A stretch of 64,000 bases of DNA from contig JAFRPH010000038.1 in assembly GCA_017429205.1 (NCBI GenBank), positions 40,761 to 104,760 of the forward strand. Direction: 5' to 3'. This DNA is from Bacteroidales bacterium. Its GTDB lineage: Bacteria; Bacteroidota; Bacteroidia; Bacteroidales; UBA932. A program made the translations under genes and the position numbers. Shown piece after piece: positions 33,658 through 42,698 of the stretch. The first letter of the stretch is position 1, and each line of letters starts with the position of its first letter. Under the pieces are notes generated by a model. That model worked only from the letters and a program-made list of their open reading frames with translations. It searched no databases and had not been told where the DNA came from.

Positions 33658-34842
33658 ATGAACTTTATATTCATCTCCCCCAATTTCCCGCAGACCTACT
33701 GGAACTTCTGCGAGCGGCTCCGCCGCCGGGGCGTCACGGTGCTGGGCATCGGCGACGCGCCCTACGAGGGCCTCTCCCCCGAACTGAAAGCGAACCTGAA
33801 CGAGTATTACCGCGTGGACTCCCTGGCCGATTACGCGCAGACCTTCCGCGCCGTCGCGTACTACTCCTACAAATACGGCAAGATCGACTGGCTGGAATCC
33901 AACAACGAGTTCTGGCTGGAGCAGGACGCCCGCCTCAGGACGGACTTCAACATCACGACCGGTGTCCAGCGGCAAGGGATCGGGCGGTTCAAGAGCAAGG
34001 CCGCCCAGAAGATTTACTATGCCAAGGGCCACGTCCCGACGGCCCGCCAGCACCAGGTTTCCACCCCGGAGGCCGCGAAGGCCTTCCTGAAGGAAGTGGG
34101 CTATCCCGTGATCGTGAAGCCGGAGGTCGGCGTCGGCGCCGAAGCCACCTACAAGGTGAGCGACGACGCGGAACTGGACGCCTTCTTCGCCTCCAAACCC
34201 GCCGTCCCCTATGTGATGGAGGAGTTCGTCACCGGTGACATCTACTCCTACGACGCCATCGTGGACAGCCACGGCAAGCCTCTGTTCGAATCCAGCGCCT
34301 TTTTCCCGCCGTCCGTGATGGACATCGTCCTGGGCAATCTGGACATGCCCTACTGGGTGCTGCCGGAAGTGCCCGCGCAGCTCAAGGAACGCGGCCGCGC
34401 CACGCTCAAGGCGTTCGGCGTGAAAAGCCGATTCGTGCACTTCGAGTTCTTCCGCCTGACGAAGGCCCGCAAGGGACTCGGCGAGGTGGGCGATTTCGTG
34501 GGCCTGGAGACCAATATGCGCCCCGCCGGCGGCTACACCCCGGACATGATGAACTTCGCCCACTCCACGGACGTGTACACGATCTGGGCCGATATGGTCG
34601 TCTCCGACAAGCGCCTCCTCGCGGAGAGCGGCGACGACCACTGGTGCGTCTACTACGGACGCCGCGACGCCCACGCCTATGTCCATGACGACAATGCCGT
34701 GGCAGCCCGCTATGGCGCCCGCATGGCGATGACCGGCCGCATTCCCGCCGCCATCGCCCCGGACCTCGGCGACCGGATGTTCATGGCCCATATCCGCTCG
34801 GAGGAAGAACTGCAGGAATACCTGCGGTATCTCTCGGAATAA
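33658..34842 (+). CDS. ATP-grasp carboxylate-amine ligase-like protein
   Basis: Protein of 394 residues starting MNFIFISPNFPQTYWNFCERL, a pattern I recognise from Bacteroidota ATP-grasp proteins. The N-terminal pre-ATP-grasp domain is followed by the ATP-binding subdomain (YPVIVKPEVGVGAEATYKV, then VMEEFVTGDIYSYDAIVD) and the metal/phosphate site FVGLETNMRPAGGYTPDMMN. Such enzymes join a carboxylate to an amine or thiol through an acylphosphate. The products include modified amino acids and peptides, so the substrate stays open. The start is the ATG at 33658, downstream of a TACCTTTG box; longer upstream open frame is probably untranslated. Confidence 0.86.
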   Translation: MNFIFISPNFPQTYWNFCERLRRRGVTVLGIGDAPYEGLSPELKANLNEYYRVDSLADYAQTFRAVAYYSYKYGKIDWLESNNEFWLEQDARLRTDFNITTGVQRQGIGRFKSKAAQKIYYAKGHVPTARQHQVSTPEAAKAFLKEVGYPVIVKPEVGVGAEATYKVSDDAELDAFFASKPAVPYVMEEFVTGDIYSYDAIVDSHGKPLFESSAFFPPSVMDIVLGNLDMPYWVLPEVPAQLKERGRATLKAFGVKSRFVHFEFFRLTKARKGLGEVGDFVGLETNMRPAGGYTPDMMNFAHSTDVYTIWADMVVSDKRLLAESGDDHWCVYYGRRDAHAYVHDDNAVAARYGARMAMTGRIPAAIAPDLGDRMFMAHIRSEEELQEYLRYLSE

Positions 34843-34847
34843 TTGCC

Positions 34848-34855
34848 TATCTTTG
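34848..34855 (+). promoter_or_regulatory. Promoter box of tsaD, probably leaderless
   Basis: TATCTTTG fits the -7 consensus and is followed by only 6 nt before the tsaD ATG, so transcription would start at or next to the start codon. Confidence 0.65.
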
Positions 34856-34861
34856 TAGTCT

Positions 34862-35884
34862 ATGGCGGACATCATTCTCGGCATCGAATCTTCCTGCGAC
34901 GACACCTCGGCGGCCGTCCTGCGCGACGGCGTCCTGCTGTCCAACGTCATCGCCTCGCAGCAGGTCCACAAGGACTTCGGCGGGGTGGTGCCGGAACTGG
35001 CGTCCCGCGCCCACGAGCAGAACATCGTCCCGGTCGTCTCCGAGGCGCTGCGGAAGGCGGGCGTCGGTCCGGAGGACCTCACCGCCATCGCCTTCACCCG
35101 CGGTCCGGGCCTGCTGGGCTCCCTCCTGGTGGGCACGTCCTTCGCCAAGGCGCTGTCCCTGTCGCTGGACATCCCGATGGTGATGGTGAACCATCTGCAG
35201 GGCCACATCCTGGCGAATTTCGTCCGGCAGCCGGACAAGCCCGTGAACGAGCCCTCCTTCCCCTACCTGTGCCTGCTGGTCTCCGGCGGCAACTCGCAGA
35301 TCGTCAAGGTGAACAGCCCGCTCGAGTACGAAATCCTGGGCCAGACCATCGACGACGCCGTGGGCGAAGCCTTCGACAAGTGCTCCAAGATGCTGGGCCT
35401 GGGCTATCCCGGCGGCCCTGTCATCGACCGCCTCGCGAAGCTCGGCGACCCGAACCGCTTCCATTTCGCGAAACCCAACATTCCGGGCCTCGACTACAGT
35501 TTCAGCGGCATCAAGACCTCGCTCCTGTACTTCGTCCGCGACGAGATGGCGAAGGATCCGGAGTTCCTGGAGAAGAACAAGGAGGACCTCTGCGCGAGCT
35601 TCCAAAAGACCCTCGTCGACATCCTGATGGGCAAGCTCATCCGGGCGGTGAAGGAGACGAAGATCCGGGAGATCACCATCGGCGGCGGCGTCTCCGCCAA
35701 CAGCGGCCTCCGCGACCGGATCGTCGCCGAAGGCAAGAAACGCGGCTGGAAGACGTATCTCCCCGAGTTCAAGTTCACGACCGACAACGCGGCGATGATC
35801 GCCGTCGCCGGCTGGTTCCGCTACAAGGCCGGCGAGCGCACTCCCCTGGACGTCGCCCCCGTCTCCCGCATGGCGGACTATTAA
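34862..35884 (+). CDS. tsaD: tRNA N6-threonylcarbamoyladenosine transferase
   Basis: Transfers the threonylcarbamoyl group to A37 of ANN-decoding tRNAs, together with TsaB and TsaE. It has 340 residues, the usual length. The ASKHA-type motifs are GIESSCDDTSAAVL at the N-terminus, the metal-binding pair in NHLQGHI, the nucleotide site LLVSGGNSQIV and the second phosphate loop GGGVSANSGLR. DNAAMIAVAGW near the C-terminus is the usual last motif. The mRNA is probably leaderless. A methylthiotransferase for the same modified base (mtaB) lies 8.5 kb downstream. Confidence 0.97.
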   Translation: MADIILGIESSCDDTSAAVLRDGVLLSNVIASQQVHKDFGGVVPELASRAHEQNIVPVVSEALRKAGVGPEDLTAIAFTRGPGLLGSLLVGTSFAKALSLSLDIPMVMVNHLQGHILANFVRQPDKPVNEPSFPYLCLLVSGGNSQIVKVNSPLEYEILGQTIDDAVGEAFDKCSKMLGLGYPGGPVIDRLAKLGDPNRFHFAKPNIPGLDYSFSGIKTSLLYFVRDEMAKDPEFLEKNKEDLCASFQKTLVDILMGKLIRAVKETKIREITIGGGVSANSGLRDRIVAEGKKRGWKTYLPEFKFTTDNAAMIAVAGWFRYKAGERTPLDVAPVSRMADY

Positions 35885-35885
35885 G

Positions 35886-35920
35886 TCCCTTCCCCGAGGG
35901 AAGGGATTTAGGGAAGGGGT
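35886..35920. repeat. Dispersed-type repeat with hairpin
   Basis: TCCCTTCC-CCGA-GGGAAGGGA forms an 8-9 bp hairpin just after the tsaD stop and is followed by TTTAGGGAAGGGG, an inverted echo of the same sequence. It has the look of a small dispersed repeat and could also act as a weak terminator. Confidence 0.5.
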
Positions 35921-35928
35921 AACGTGGG

Positions 35929-35950
35929 ATAAAAAACTCGCGTTTTTTAT
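35929..35950 (+). promoter_or_regulatory. AT-rich hairpin covering a start codon
   Basis: ATAAAAAAC, loop TCGC, GTTTTTTAT: a perfect 9-bp inverted repeat whose last two bases are the first two of the ATG at 35949. It could hide the start codon in the mRNA, although A-U pairing makes it weak. Confidence 0.45.
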
Positions 35951-37484
35951 GAAAGAATTTGAAATAGCCATCAAAATTGGCAAGGAACTGACGGAATCCG
36001 AACTGAAAAAAGCGGCCGCCAAGGCCTTGGGCGTCAAGCCCGAGAAGGTGGGCGCCGTGGTCGTCGTCCGCCGTTCCGTCGACGCTAGGCAGGATATCCT
36101 GTACCGCTATCGCGTGCAGGCGTACCGCGAAGGCGAGGCCTACGAGCCTTACAAACTCCCTGATTATCAGGATGTCCACGATGCCGCCCCGGTCGTCGTC
36201 ATCGGCGCGGGCCCGGCCGGCCTGTTCGCCGCCCTGAAGCTCCTGACCCGGGGTCTGAAGCCCGTCATCCTGGAGCGAGGAAAAGACGTCCACCGCCGCA
36301 AGGCCGACATGGCCAAGCTGTCGGTGGAGGGCGTTGTCGACCCGGACTCCAATTACTGCTACGGCGAAGGCGGGGCCGGGGCTTTCTCCGACGGAAAGCT
36401 CTTCACCCGCTCCTCCAAGCGCGGCGACATCCGCGAGGTCCTGCACCAATTCGTGCGCTTCGGGGCCGATCCGTCCATCCTCATCGACGCGCACCCGCAC
36501 CTGGGGACGGACAAGCTGCCCGGCATCGTGGAGAACATTCGCCTGTGCATCGAGGAGCACGGAGGCGAATACCATTTCGACAGCCGCGTGACGGACATCG
36601 TCCCGGTCGCCGGCGGTTTCGAGGTCCACGTCGGGGAAACCGTATACAAGGCCGCGAAAGTCATCCTCGCCTCGGGCCATTCCGCCCGCGACATCTACGA
36701 GATCTTCGCGCGCCGGGGCTGGGCGCTGGAGGCCAAGGGCTTCGCCCTGGGCGTCCGCGTCGAGCACCCGCAGTGGCTCATCAACCAGATCCGCTATCAC
36801 GGCAAGTACCAGCCCTTCATGCCCACGGCCGAATACTCCTTCGTCCAGCAGGTGGAGGGCCGCGGCGTCTTCTCGTTCTGCATGTGCCCGGGCGGCATCC
36901 TGGTCCCCTCCTCCACCGAGGACGGAACCGTGGTCCTGAACGGGATGTCCAACTCCGCGCGCAACTCCAAATGGGCCAACGCGGGCGTGGTCGTGCAGAT
37001 CGAACCCGGCGACCAACCCGCTGATTATCAAGGACCTTTCGCGCTGATGGACTACCAGCACGACATTGAGAAAAAGATGTACGAGTACGTGTCCACGCAC
37101 GGCGGGAAACACCCCCTCGCCGCACCCGCGCAGCGAATGAAGGACTTCTGCCGCGGCATCGTCTCGAAGGACCTGCCCAAGACGTCCTACCACCCGGGCG
37201 CGTGGTCTTCGCCGCTGCACGAGCTCCTGCCGGAGCACGTGGCCCTGCGGCTCCGCCGCGCCTTCCCGCAGGTGGACCGCCAGATGCACGGCTATTACAC
37301 GAACGGCGCCCTTCTCCTGGGCGTGGAATCCCGCACCTCGTCGCCGGTCCGCCTGCCGCGCGACCCCGAGACGCTCGAGCACGTGGACGTTCCCGGCCTG
37401 TACCCCTGCGGGGAAGGTGCCGGTTACGCCGGAGGCATCGTCTCCTCCGCCCTGGACGGCATCAACAGCGCGGAGAAGATATGA
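35949..37484 (+). CDS. FAD-dependent dehydrogenase, COG2509 type
   Basis: Flavoprotein of 511 residues. An N-terminal domain of about 75 residues (KKAAAKALGVKPEKVGAVVVVRRSVDAR) precedes the FAD-binding motif VVVIGAGPAGLFAALKL. Next come the family-typical YCYGEGGAGAFSDGKLFTR and the C-terminal GLYPCGEGAGYAGGIVSSALDG. Members of this group are described only as uncharacterised FAD-dependent dehydrogenases, so no substrate is assigned. The start codon lies in an AT hairpin. The stop overlaps the next ATG (ATGA), coupling it to the YbaK-type gene. Confidence 0.92.
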   Translation: MKEFEIAIKIGKELTESELKKAAAKALGVKPEKVGAVVVVRRSVDARQDILYRYRVQAYREGEAYEPYKLPDYQDVHDAAPVVVIGAGPAGLFAALKLLTRGLKPVILERGKDVHRRKADMAKLSVEGVVDPDSNYCYGEGGAGAFSDGKLFTRSSKRGDIREVLHQFVRFGADPSILIDAHPHLGTDKLPGIVENIRLCIEEHGGEYHFDSRVTDIVPVAGGFEVHVGETVYKAAKVILASGHSARDIYEIFARRGWALEAKGFALGVRVEHPQWLINQIRYHGKYQPFMPTAEYSFVQQVEGRGVFSFCMCPGGILVPSSTEDGTVVLNGMSNSARNSKWANAGVVVQIEPGDQPADYQGPFALMDYQHDIEKKMYEYVSTHGGKHPLAAPAQRMKDFCRGIVSKDLPKTSYHPGAWSSPLHELLPEHVALRLRRAFPQVDRQMHGYYTNGALLLGVESRTSSPVRLPRDPETLEHVDVPGLYPCGEGAGYAGGIVSSALDGINSAEKI

Positions 37485-38014
37485 TCCACACCAGCGACAT
37501 CCGTACGACCGCTCCCGAGGCGTTCGCCAACGAGACCCAGCGGCAGGTCTATGCCGCCCTGGAGCGGCTGGAAATCCCCTTCGGACGCATCGACAACGAC
37601 CCGGCCGTGACGATGGAGGACTGCATCGCCATCGACGAGGCGCTGGGCGTTCCCACGGTCAAGACCCTCCTTCTTTGCAACCGGCAGCAGACGGTGTTCT
37701 ACCTGTATGTCATGCCGGGCGACAAACCGTTCAGCACCAAGGACTTCGGCGCCGCGCTGCAGATTTCCCGCGTGTCCTTCGCCCCGGCGGCGATGCTGCA
37801 GGAACTCCTGGGCACGGAGGTGGGCGCGACGACGCCCCTGAGCCTCGTCGCCGACCCGGAGAACCGGGTCCGGCTCGTCGTCGACCGGGCGGCCGTCGCC
37901 CCGACGTCCATCGGCTGTCCCGACGGCACGACCACCTGCTATATGCGCCTGAAGACGGCGGACTTGCTGGGGAGATTCATCCCGGAGACAGGGCACGAGC
38001 CCACTTTCATTTAA
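37481..38014 (+). CDS. YbaK/ProX-type aminoacyl-tRNA deacylase
   Basis: Protein of 177 residues related to the editing domains that hydrolyse mischarged tRNA (YbaK, ProX, PrdX group). Typical features are QRQVYAALERLEIPFGRIDNDPAVTMEDC at the N-terminus, VKTLLLCNRQQTVFYLYVMPGDK with the conserved Lys, and the GATTPLSL/VGCTPG-like loop before the final strands. PrdX/ProXp-ala proteins remove Ala from tRNA-Pro, and this is the most likely role by family layout. The ATG overlaps the flavoprotein stop. A dispersed repeat begins exactly at its stop codon. Confidence 0.87.
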   Translation: MIHTSDIRTTAPEAFANETQRQVYAALERLEIPFGRIDNDPAVTMEDCIAIDEALGVPTVKTLLLCNRQQTVFYLYVMPGDKPFSTKDFGAALQISRVSFAPAAMLQELLGTEVGATTPLSLVADPENRVRLVVDRAAVAPTSIGCPDGTTTCYMRLKTADLLGRFIPETGHEPTFI

Positions 38015-38062
38015 AAAGATTCCTTCGCTTCGCTCGGAATGACAAGAGGCGCTTCGCTCAGA
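38014..38062. repeat. Dispersed repeat, copy identical to one inside mtaB
   Basis: A 32-bp string (38014-38045), with core ATTCCTTCGCTTCGCTCGGA, occurs again without change at 43739-43770. It is followed here by a second related unit (GCTTCGCTCAGAATGACA). A small hairpin (GAAAATCC-AA-GGATTTTC, 38076-38093) lies just after it. Confidence 0.85.
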
Positions 38063-38073
38063 ATGACAAAGGA

Positions 38074-38102
38074 TTGAAAATCCAAGGATTTTCTTATCTT
38101 TG
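38074..38102 (+). promoter_or_regulatory. Promoter of the tamB operon, probably leaderless
   Basis: TTG at 38074-38076 and TATCTTTG at 38095-38102 are spaced about 18 nt. The GTG start of tamB follows after only 6 nt. A GAAAATCC/GGATTTTC hairpin fills the spacer. Confidence 0.6.
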
Positions 38103-38108
38103 TAGATT

Positions 38109-41100
38109 GTGAAGAAGGCCCTGCGCATAACGCTTTGGATTCTGGCGGCACTCTTGATCTTGCTGCTGGGGCTCCTCATTGCCGTCCAGGCGCCGGCGGT
38201 CCAGACCGCCCTCGCCCGGAAGGCCGTCTCCCGGCTTTCGGAGAACATCGACGGGGACATCAGCGTGGGCCGCATCTCCTTCCGCCCCTTCGACGCCGTC
38301 ACGCTCGAGGACGTCGTCCTCACCGACCGGAATCCCTACGCCGGCGGGGACTTTCCCCCGCAGGACACGCTGGCCCGCATCGGCAGCCTGTCCGCCCGCT
38401 TCTCCCTGAAGGGGCTCCTCCACCAGGAGCGCATCGCCGTGAGCCGGCTCAAGCTGCAGGACGGGGAGCTCAACCTGGTCCTGGAGCCCGGGACCGGGGA
38501 GAAGGCCATCCTGGACAACATCTCCCGCATCTTCCGCCTCAAGAAGGATCCCGACAAGCCCGACAAGGACTTCGGCGACCTGCTGGAAGCCCGCAAGGTG
38601 GACGTCGAGGACTTCACGTTCCGGATGTACAATCCGGTCTCCGACGCCCGCCGCGACGCGTGGGGCGGCAACCCTGTCCCCGACGACGTCATCGACTGGA
38701 ACGACCTGGAAATCAAGGCCGACATCCACGCCTCGGACATCCTGGTCAAGGACGGGGTCATCAGCGGCGACGCGGACCATATCGTCCTCACGGACAAGAC
38801 GGGCTGGAACGTGCGCGACCTCTCCGGCAAGGTGAAAGTCGGCCACGGAAAGGTCCTGCTGGACAACCTCCACATCGACGACGGGGATTCCGACCTGTAT
38901 TTCCGCTATTTCCGCATGCTGGGCACGCTGGACGACGACTACAACGACTTCATCGACCGGGTCCGGCTCGAGGGCGAGTTCATGGAGCCGACCGTCTTCT
39001 CGATGCAGACCGTGCGCCATTTCGCCCCCAACCTGGAGCGATTCACGTTCAAGTCGGACCTTGCCGGCAAGGTGGAGGGCACCGTGTCCGATTTCGCCGT
39101 CAAGGGCCTTGGCCTCCGGGAGCATGGCAGCGGCATCACAGGCCGCGTGGACGGGACGATGAAGGGCCTGCCCGACATCAATACCGCGCAGCTGAACTAC
39201 CGCGTCCAAGACTTCCGCTTCGGCCTCGGCGGCCTCGGGACGTTCATCCAGGAATGGGCGCCGGACACGAAGCTGAACCTCGGCAAGTTGGGCAAGGGCA
39301 CGGATTTCCGCCTGGACGCCACCGCGAAAGGTCCGCTGGACCGCCTGGCCGTGAAAGGCAATCTCACCTCCAACGCGGGCGCGGCCGACGTGGACCTCAC
39401 CCTCCGGAACGTCCTCGACCGCAAGCGGAACATCGCCATCGACGGCGTCCTCCGCACCCGGGACCTGGACGCCGGCCGGATCGCCGGCATCAAGGAGCTG
39501 GGCCCCGTCACCCTGACGACCGGCGTGAACGCGACCCTGGCGCCGCGGAACCTCCAGGTCCGCATCGATTCCCTGCGCGTGGGGCGGCTGAACGCCCTGG
39601 GCTATGACTATACCGGCATCGTGGCGATGGGCACCTATTCGGACCAGGCCATCGACGGCCGCATCGTGTGCGACGACCCGAACCTGAACGCCCTCGTCCA
39701 GGGCAAGTTCGACCTGTCCCCCCGCACGCGGAACGCCGCCTACCAGTTCCTCGCCAATGTCGGCTATGCCGACCTCAACGCCCTCCACATCGACAAGCGG
39801 GGGCCTTCCAAGGTCTCCCTGCAGGCCGATGCGAACTTCATCCGCACGCGCGACCGGGACCTCCTGGGCGAGATCAACCTCCGGGACGTCCAGCTGGAGA
39901 ACGCGAACGGACGGCACCACATCGGCGACATCCGGGCCAGCGCGCACGCGAACGACGACATCCACCGGGTGCTGTTCGAGTCCGGCTTCGCCGAGGGCAC
40001 CTTCGTCGGGGACGAGTCTCTGGTGGACATGGTCTCCGACCTCAAGGACCTGGTGGTCCGGAAGGAGCTCCCGTCCCTGCTGGCGAAGCCGGGCAAGCTT
40101 TGGGACGGAACGCCCTACGAGGTGAACTTCAAGTTCTTCGACACCCGCGAAGTGCTCGGATTCCTCGTCCCCGGCCTGTATATCGAGAAGAACTCCTCCC
40201 TGCGGCTCAAGGTGGGCGAAGACGGAAGCGTCGACGGAAACGTCACCTCCGGCCGCCTCGCCCTCGGCACCCGGTACCTGAAGGATTTCCGGATGGACTT
40301 CGACAACCGGAACAACGCGATCCGCGCGGACGTGACCGGTGGGGCCATCAACCTCGGCGGGATCGAGCTGCGGGACAACCACATCGACCTGATGGCCGAT
40401 GACGACCGCATCACCCTCAACTACACCTTCGACAACGAGGCCACGGAAGCCAGCAAGGCCGACCTCCGCTTCACGGGCGACCTCTCCCGCGACGCCGCGG
40501 GGCTGGCCGTCGTCGCCTCCGTGCTCCCCTCCTCCCTGTACTACCACGGCAACCGCTGGGTCCTGGATTCCGACGACGTCACTCTCCGGGACGGCGACCT
40601 CCGGGTGGACCGCTTCCGCCTCCGCAACGGGCGGCAGACCCTGGTCGTGGACGGCGGCCTGTCGCCGGACAAGACGGACACCCTCGCCATCCGGATGGAG
40701 CAGTTCGACATCTCCCTGCTGAACTCCCTCGTGATGAAGGGGAAGATGGACATCAAGGGACAGGCGACCGGACAGGCCAGCCTCGTCTCCCCGTCCAAGC
40801 CGACGCTGGCCCTGCTCGCCAACATCGACTGCGATTCCACCTACCTGGCTGGGAGGCCGATGGGCACCTTGCAGGTGGGAAGCGTCTGGAACGAACCCGA
40901 AAAACGGTTCGACTTCCAGCTGAGGAACCTCCTGGACGGCGTCCGGAACTTCGACGTGGACGGCTACCTGCGTCCGAAAGACAAGGCCATCCGAGCCGAC
41001 GCGACGCTCAACCGGCTGGACATGGGCTACGCCGCGCCGCTGCTCGCCGGGGTCTTCGACCGCTTCGAGGGCGCCCTGGACGGCAAGGTGAAGGTGGGCG

Positions 41101-42698
41101 GCACCCTGGACAAGCTGCAGATCGGAAGCGAAGGAATGCAGATCGTGGACGGCCTCCTGGGCGTCGAGTTCACCCGGGTTCCCTACCAGGTGTCCGGACC
41201 GGTTTCCGTGGATACGGAAGGGCTTCATTTCCAGCATGTAACCCTGGCGGACGGGCTCGAAGGCACGGGCACCGTCACGGGCAGCCTCCGGTTCGGGGGC
41301 TTCAAGGATATGCGGCTGGACACGCATCTGCAGTTCGAGCGGATGAAAGTGCTGGGCATCACCGACCGGAACGGTCCCATCTACGGCGACGTTTACGGGA
41401 CCGGCCGCGTGGACATCACCGGTCCTTTCGACGCGCTTGCCCTCAACATCGAGGCGCGGACGGTCAAGAGCGGCCACCTGCACATCCCGCTGCGGTCGGG
41501 CGGCGCGAAGGCCACCGGCGACCTGCTGGTGTTCAAGCAGCCGTATGTCGAGGAGGAGGAAGACCCGTACGAGCAGATGCTGCGCTCCACCCGCGCCAAC
41601 AGCAAGAAGAAGACGCAGAGCGACCTGGACGTCCGGGTCCGCGTCCGTGCGACGCCGTCCGTGACCGCCTATGTCGACATCGGCGAGAACACCCTGCAGG
41701 GCCTCGGGAACGGCCTCATCGACCTCCGGGTCCGCACGGGCAACAGCAGCCAGTTCACCATCAACGGAGACTACACCCTGTCCAGCGGCGAGTTCAAGTT
41801 CTCCGCCCTGGACGTGGTCACGCGCGAGTTCACCATCCGCGACGGCAGCAGCATCCGCTTCAACGGCGACGTGATGGACTCCGACCTGAACGTGACCGGC
41901 GTCTATTCGACCAAGGCCTCGATCTCCACCCTCCTGTCCAGCATGGCCTCGGCCGAATCGGCCCGCCGACAGGTGGACTGCCTCATCGACATCTCCGGCA
42001 AGCTGCGGAACCCGGAGATCAAGTTCGACATCGAGATCCCGCAGCTGGACCCGGGCACGGAAGGCCTGGTGACGAGCGCCCTGAACACCGAGGACAAGGT
42101 GATGAAGCAGTTCCTGTACCTGCTCATCGCGAACAGCTTCCTCCCCAACGAAGAGTCCGGCATCATCACCACCGGCGGCTCCAACATGCTCTATTCCAAT
42201 ATGACCGGCATCATGGCCGGCCAGCTGAACAGCATCTTCGAGCGGCTGCACATCCCGTTGGACCTGGGCCTGAACTACCAGCAGAACGCCTCCGGGCAGA
42301 ACCTCTTCGACGTGGCCCTCTCCACCCAGCTGTTCAACAACCGGGTGATCGTGAACGGCACGATCGGCAACCGCCGGCTGTTCGGGACCACCACCGACGA
42401 GGTGGCGGGCGACCTGGACATCGACATCAAGCTGAACCCGCCGGGCACCCTCCGGTTGAACCTCTTCTCCCACTCGGCCGACCAGTACACGAGTTTCCTG
42501 GACAACAGCCAGCGCAACGGCGTGGGCGTCGCCTACCAGCGGGAGTTCAACAACCTCAAGCAGTTCTTCCGCGACCTGTTCCACCCCCGCCGGGAGCGGG
42601 AGGCGCTGGAATCGCTGCAGCCCGTCGAGCGGATCTCCCTGCAGATCGATTCCACTGGCAAGGCCCATTCCCTGGTTGAAACACCTGTCCATGAATAA
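38109..42698 (+). CDS. tamB: TamB-like translocation/assembly protein (AsmA superfamily)
   Basis: Envelope-spanning protein of 1529 residues with a GTG start. One N-terminal membrane helix (ITLWILAALLILLLGLLIAVQ) is followed by AsmA-like sequence (ARKAVSRLSENIDGDISVGRISFRPFDAVTLEDV). A long repetitive beta-helix-like body comes next. The conserved C-terminal DUF490/TamB domain (about 1290-1510) includes QLFNNRVIVNGTIGNRRLFG and FREFNNLKQFF-type ends. Such proteins form a hydrophobic groove across the periplasm, for phospholipid transport to the outer membrane or for help in outer-membrane protein assembly. The stop overlaps the rsmI-like ATG by 8 nt, starting a tightly coupled four-gene operon. 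Confidence 0.92.
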   Translation: MKKALRITLWILAALLILLLGLLIAVQAPAVQTALARKAVSRLSENIDGDISVGRISFRPFDAVTLEDVVLTDRNPYAGGDFPPQDTLARIGSLSARFSLKGLLHQERIAVSRLKLQDGELNLVLEPGTGEKAILDNISRIFRLKKDPDKPDKDFGDLLEARKVDVEDFTFRMYNPVSDARRDAWGGNPVPDDVIDWNDLEIKADIHASDILVKDGVISGDADHIVLTDKTGWNVRDLSGKVKVGHGKVLLDNLHIDDGDSDLYFRYFRMLGTLDDDYNDFIDRVRLEGEFMEPTVFSMQTVRHFAPNLERFTFKSDLAGKVEGTVSDFAVKGLGLREHGSGITGRVDGTMKGLPDINTAQLNYRVQDFRFGLGGLGTFIQEWAPDTKLNLGKLGKGTDFRLDATAKGPLDRLAVKGNLTSNAGAADVDLTLRNVLDRKRNIAIDGVLRTRDLDAGRIAGIKELGPVTLTTGVNATLAPRNLQVRIDSLRVGRLNALGYDYTGIVAMGTYSDQAIDGRIVCDDPNLNALVQGKFDLSPRTRNAAYQFLANVGYADLNALHIDKRGPSKVSLQADANFIRTRDRDLLGEINLRDVQLENANGRHHIGDIRASAHANDDIHRVLFESGFAEGTFVGDESLVDMVSDLKDLVVRKELPSLLAKPGKLWDGTPYEVNFKFFDTREVLGFLVPGLYIEKNSSLRLKVGEDGSVDGNVTSGRLALGTRYLKDFRMDFDNRNNAIRADVTGGAINLGGIELRDNHIDLMADDDRITLNYTFDNEATEASKADLRFTGDLSRDAAGLAVVASVLPSSLYYHGNRWVLDSDDVTLRDGDLRVDRFRLRNGRQTLVVDGGLSPDKTDTLAIRMEQFDISLLNSLVMKGKMDIKGQATGQASLVSPSKPTLALLANIDCDSTYLAGRPMGTLQVGSVWNEPEKRFDFQLRNLLDGVRNFDVDGYLRPKDKAIRADATLNRLDMGYAAPLLAGVFDRFEGALDGKVKVGGTLDKLQIGSEGMQIVDGLLGVEFTRVPYQVSGPVSVDTEGLHFQHVTLADGLEGTGTVTGSLRFGGFKDMRLDTHLQFERMKVLGITDRNGPIYGDVYGTGRVDITGPFDALALNIEARTVKSGHLHIPLRSGGAKATGDLLVFKQPYVEEEEDPYEQMLRSTRANSKKKTQSDLDVRVRVRATPSVTAYVDIGENTLQGLGNGLIDLRVRTGNSSQFTINGDYTLSSGEFKFSALDVVTREFTIRDGSSIRFNGDVMDSDLNVTGVYSTKASISTLLSSMASAESARRQVDCLIDISGKLRNPEIKFDIEIPQLDPGTEGLVTSALNTEDKVMKQFLYLLIANSFLPNEESGIITTGGSNMLYSNMTGIMAGQLNSIFERLHIPLDLGLNYQQNASGQNLFDVALSTQLFNNRVIVNGTIGNRRLFGTTTDEVAGDLDIDIKLNPPGTLRLNLFSHSADQYTSFLDNSQRNGVGVAYQREFNNLKQFFRDLFHPRREREALESLQPVERISLQIDSTGKAHSLVETPVHE

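Noticed and set aside
38094..42692. Long open frame antisense to tamB (over 1500 codons)
   Set aside because: High GC removes stop codons from the opposite strand. The predicted product is low-complexity and rich in V, G, D, E and H with no motif, whereas the sense strand gives a clear TamB.
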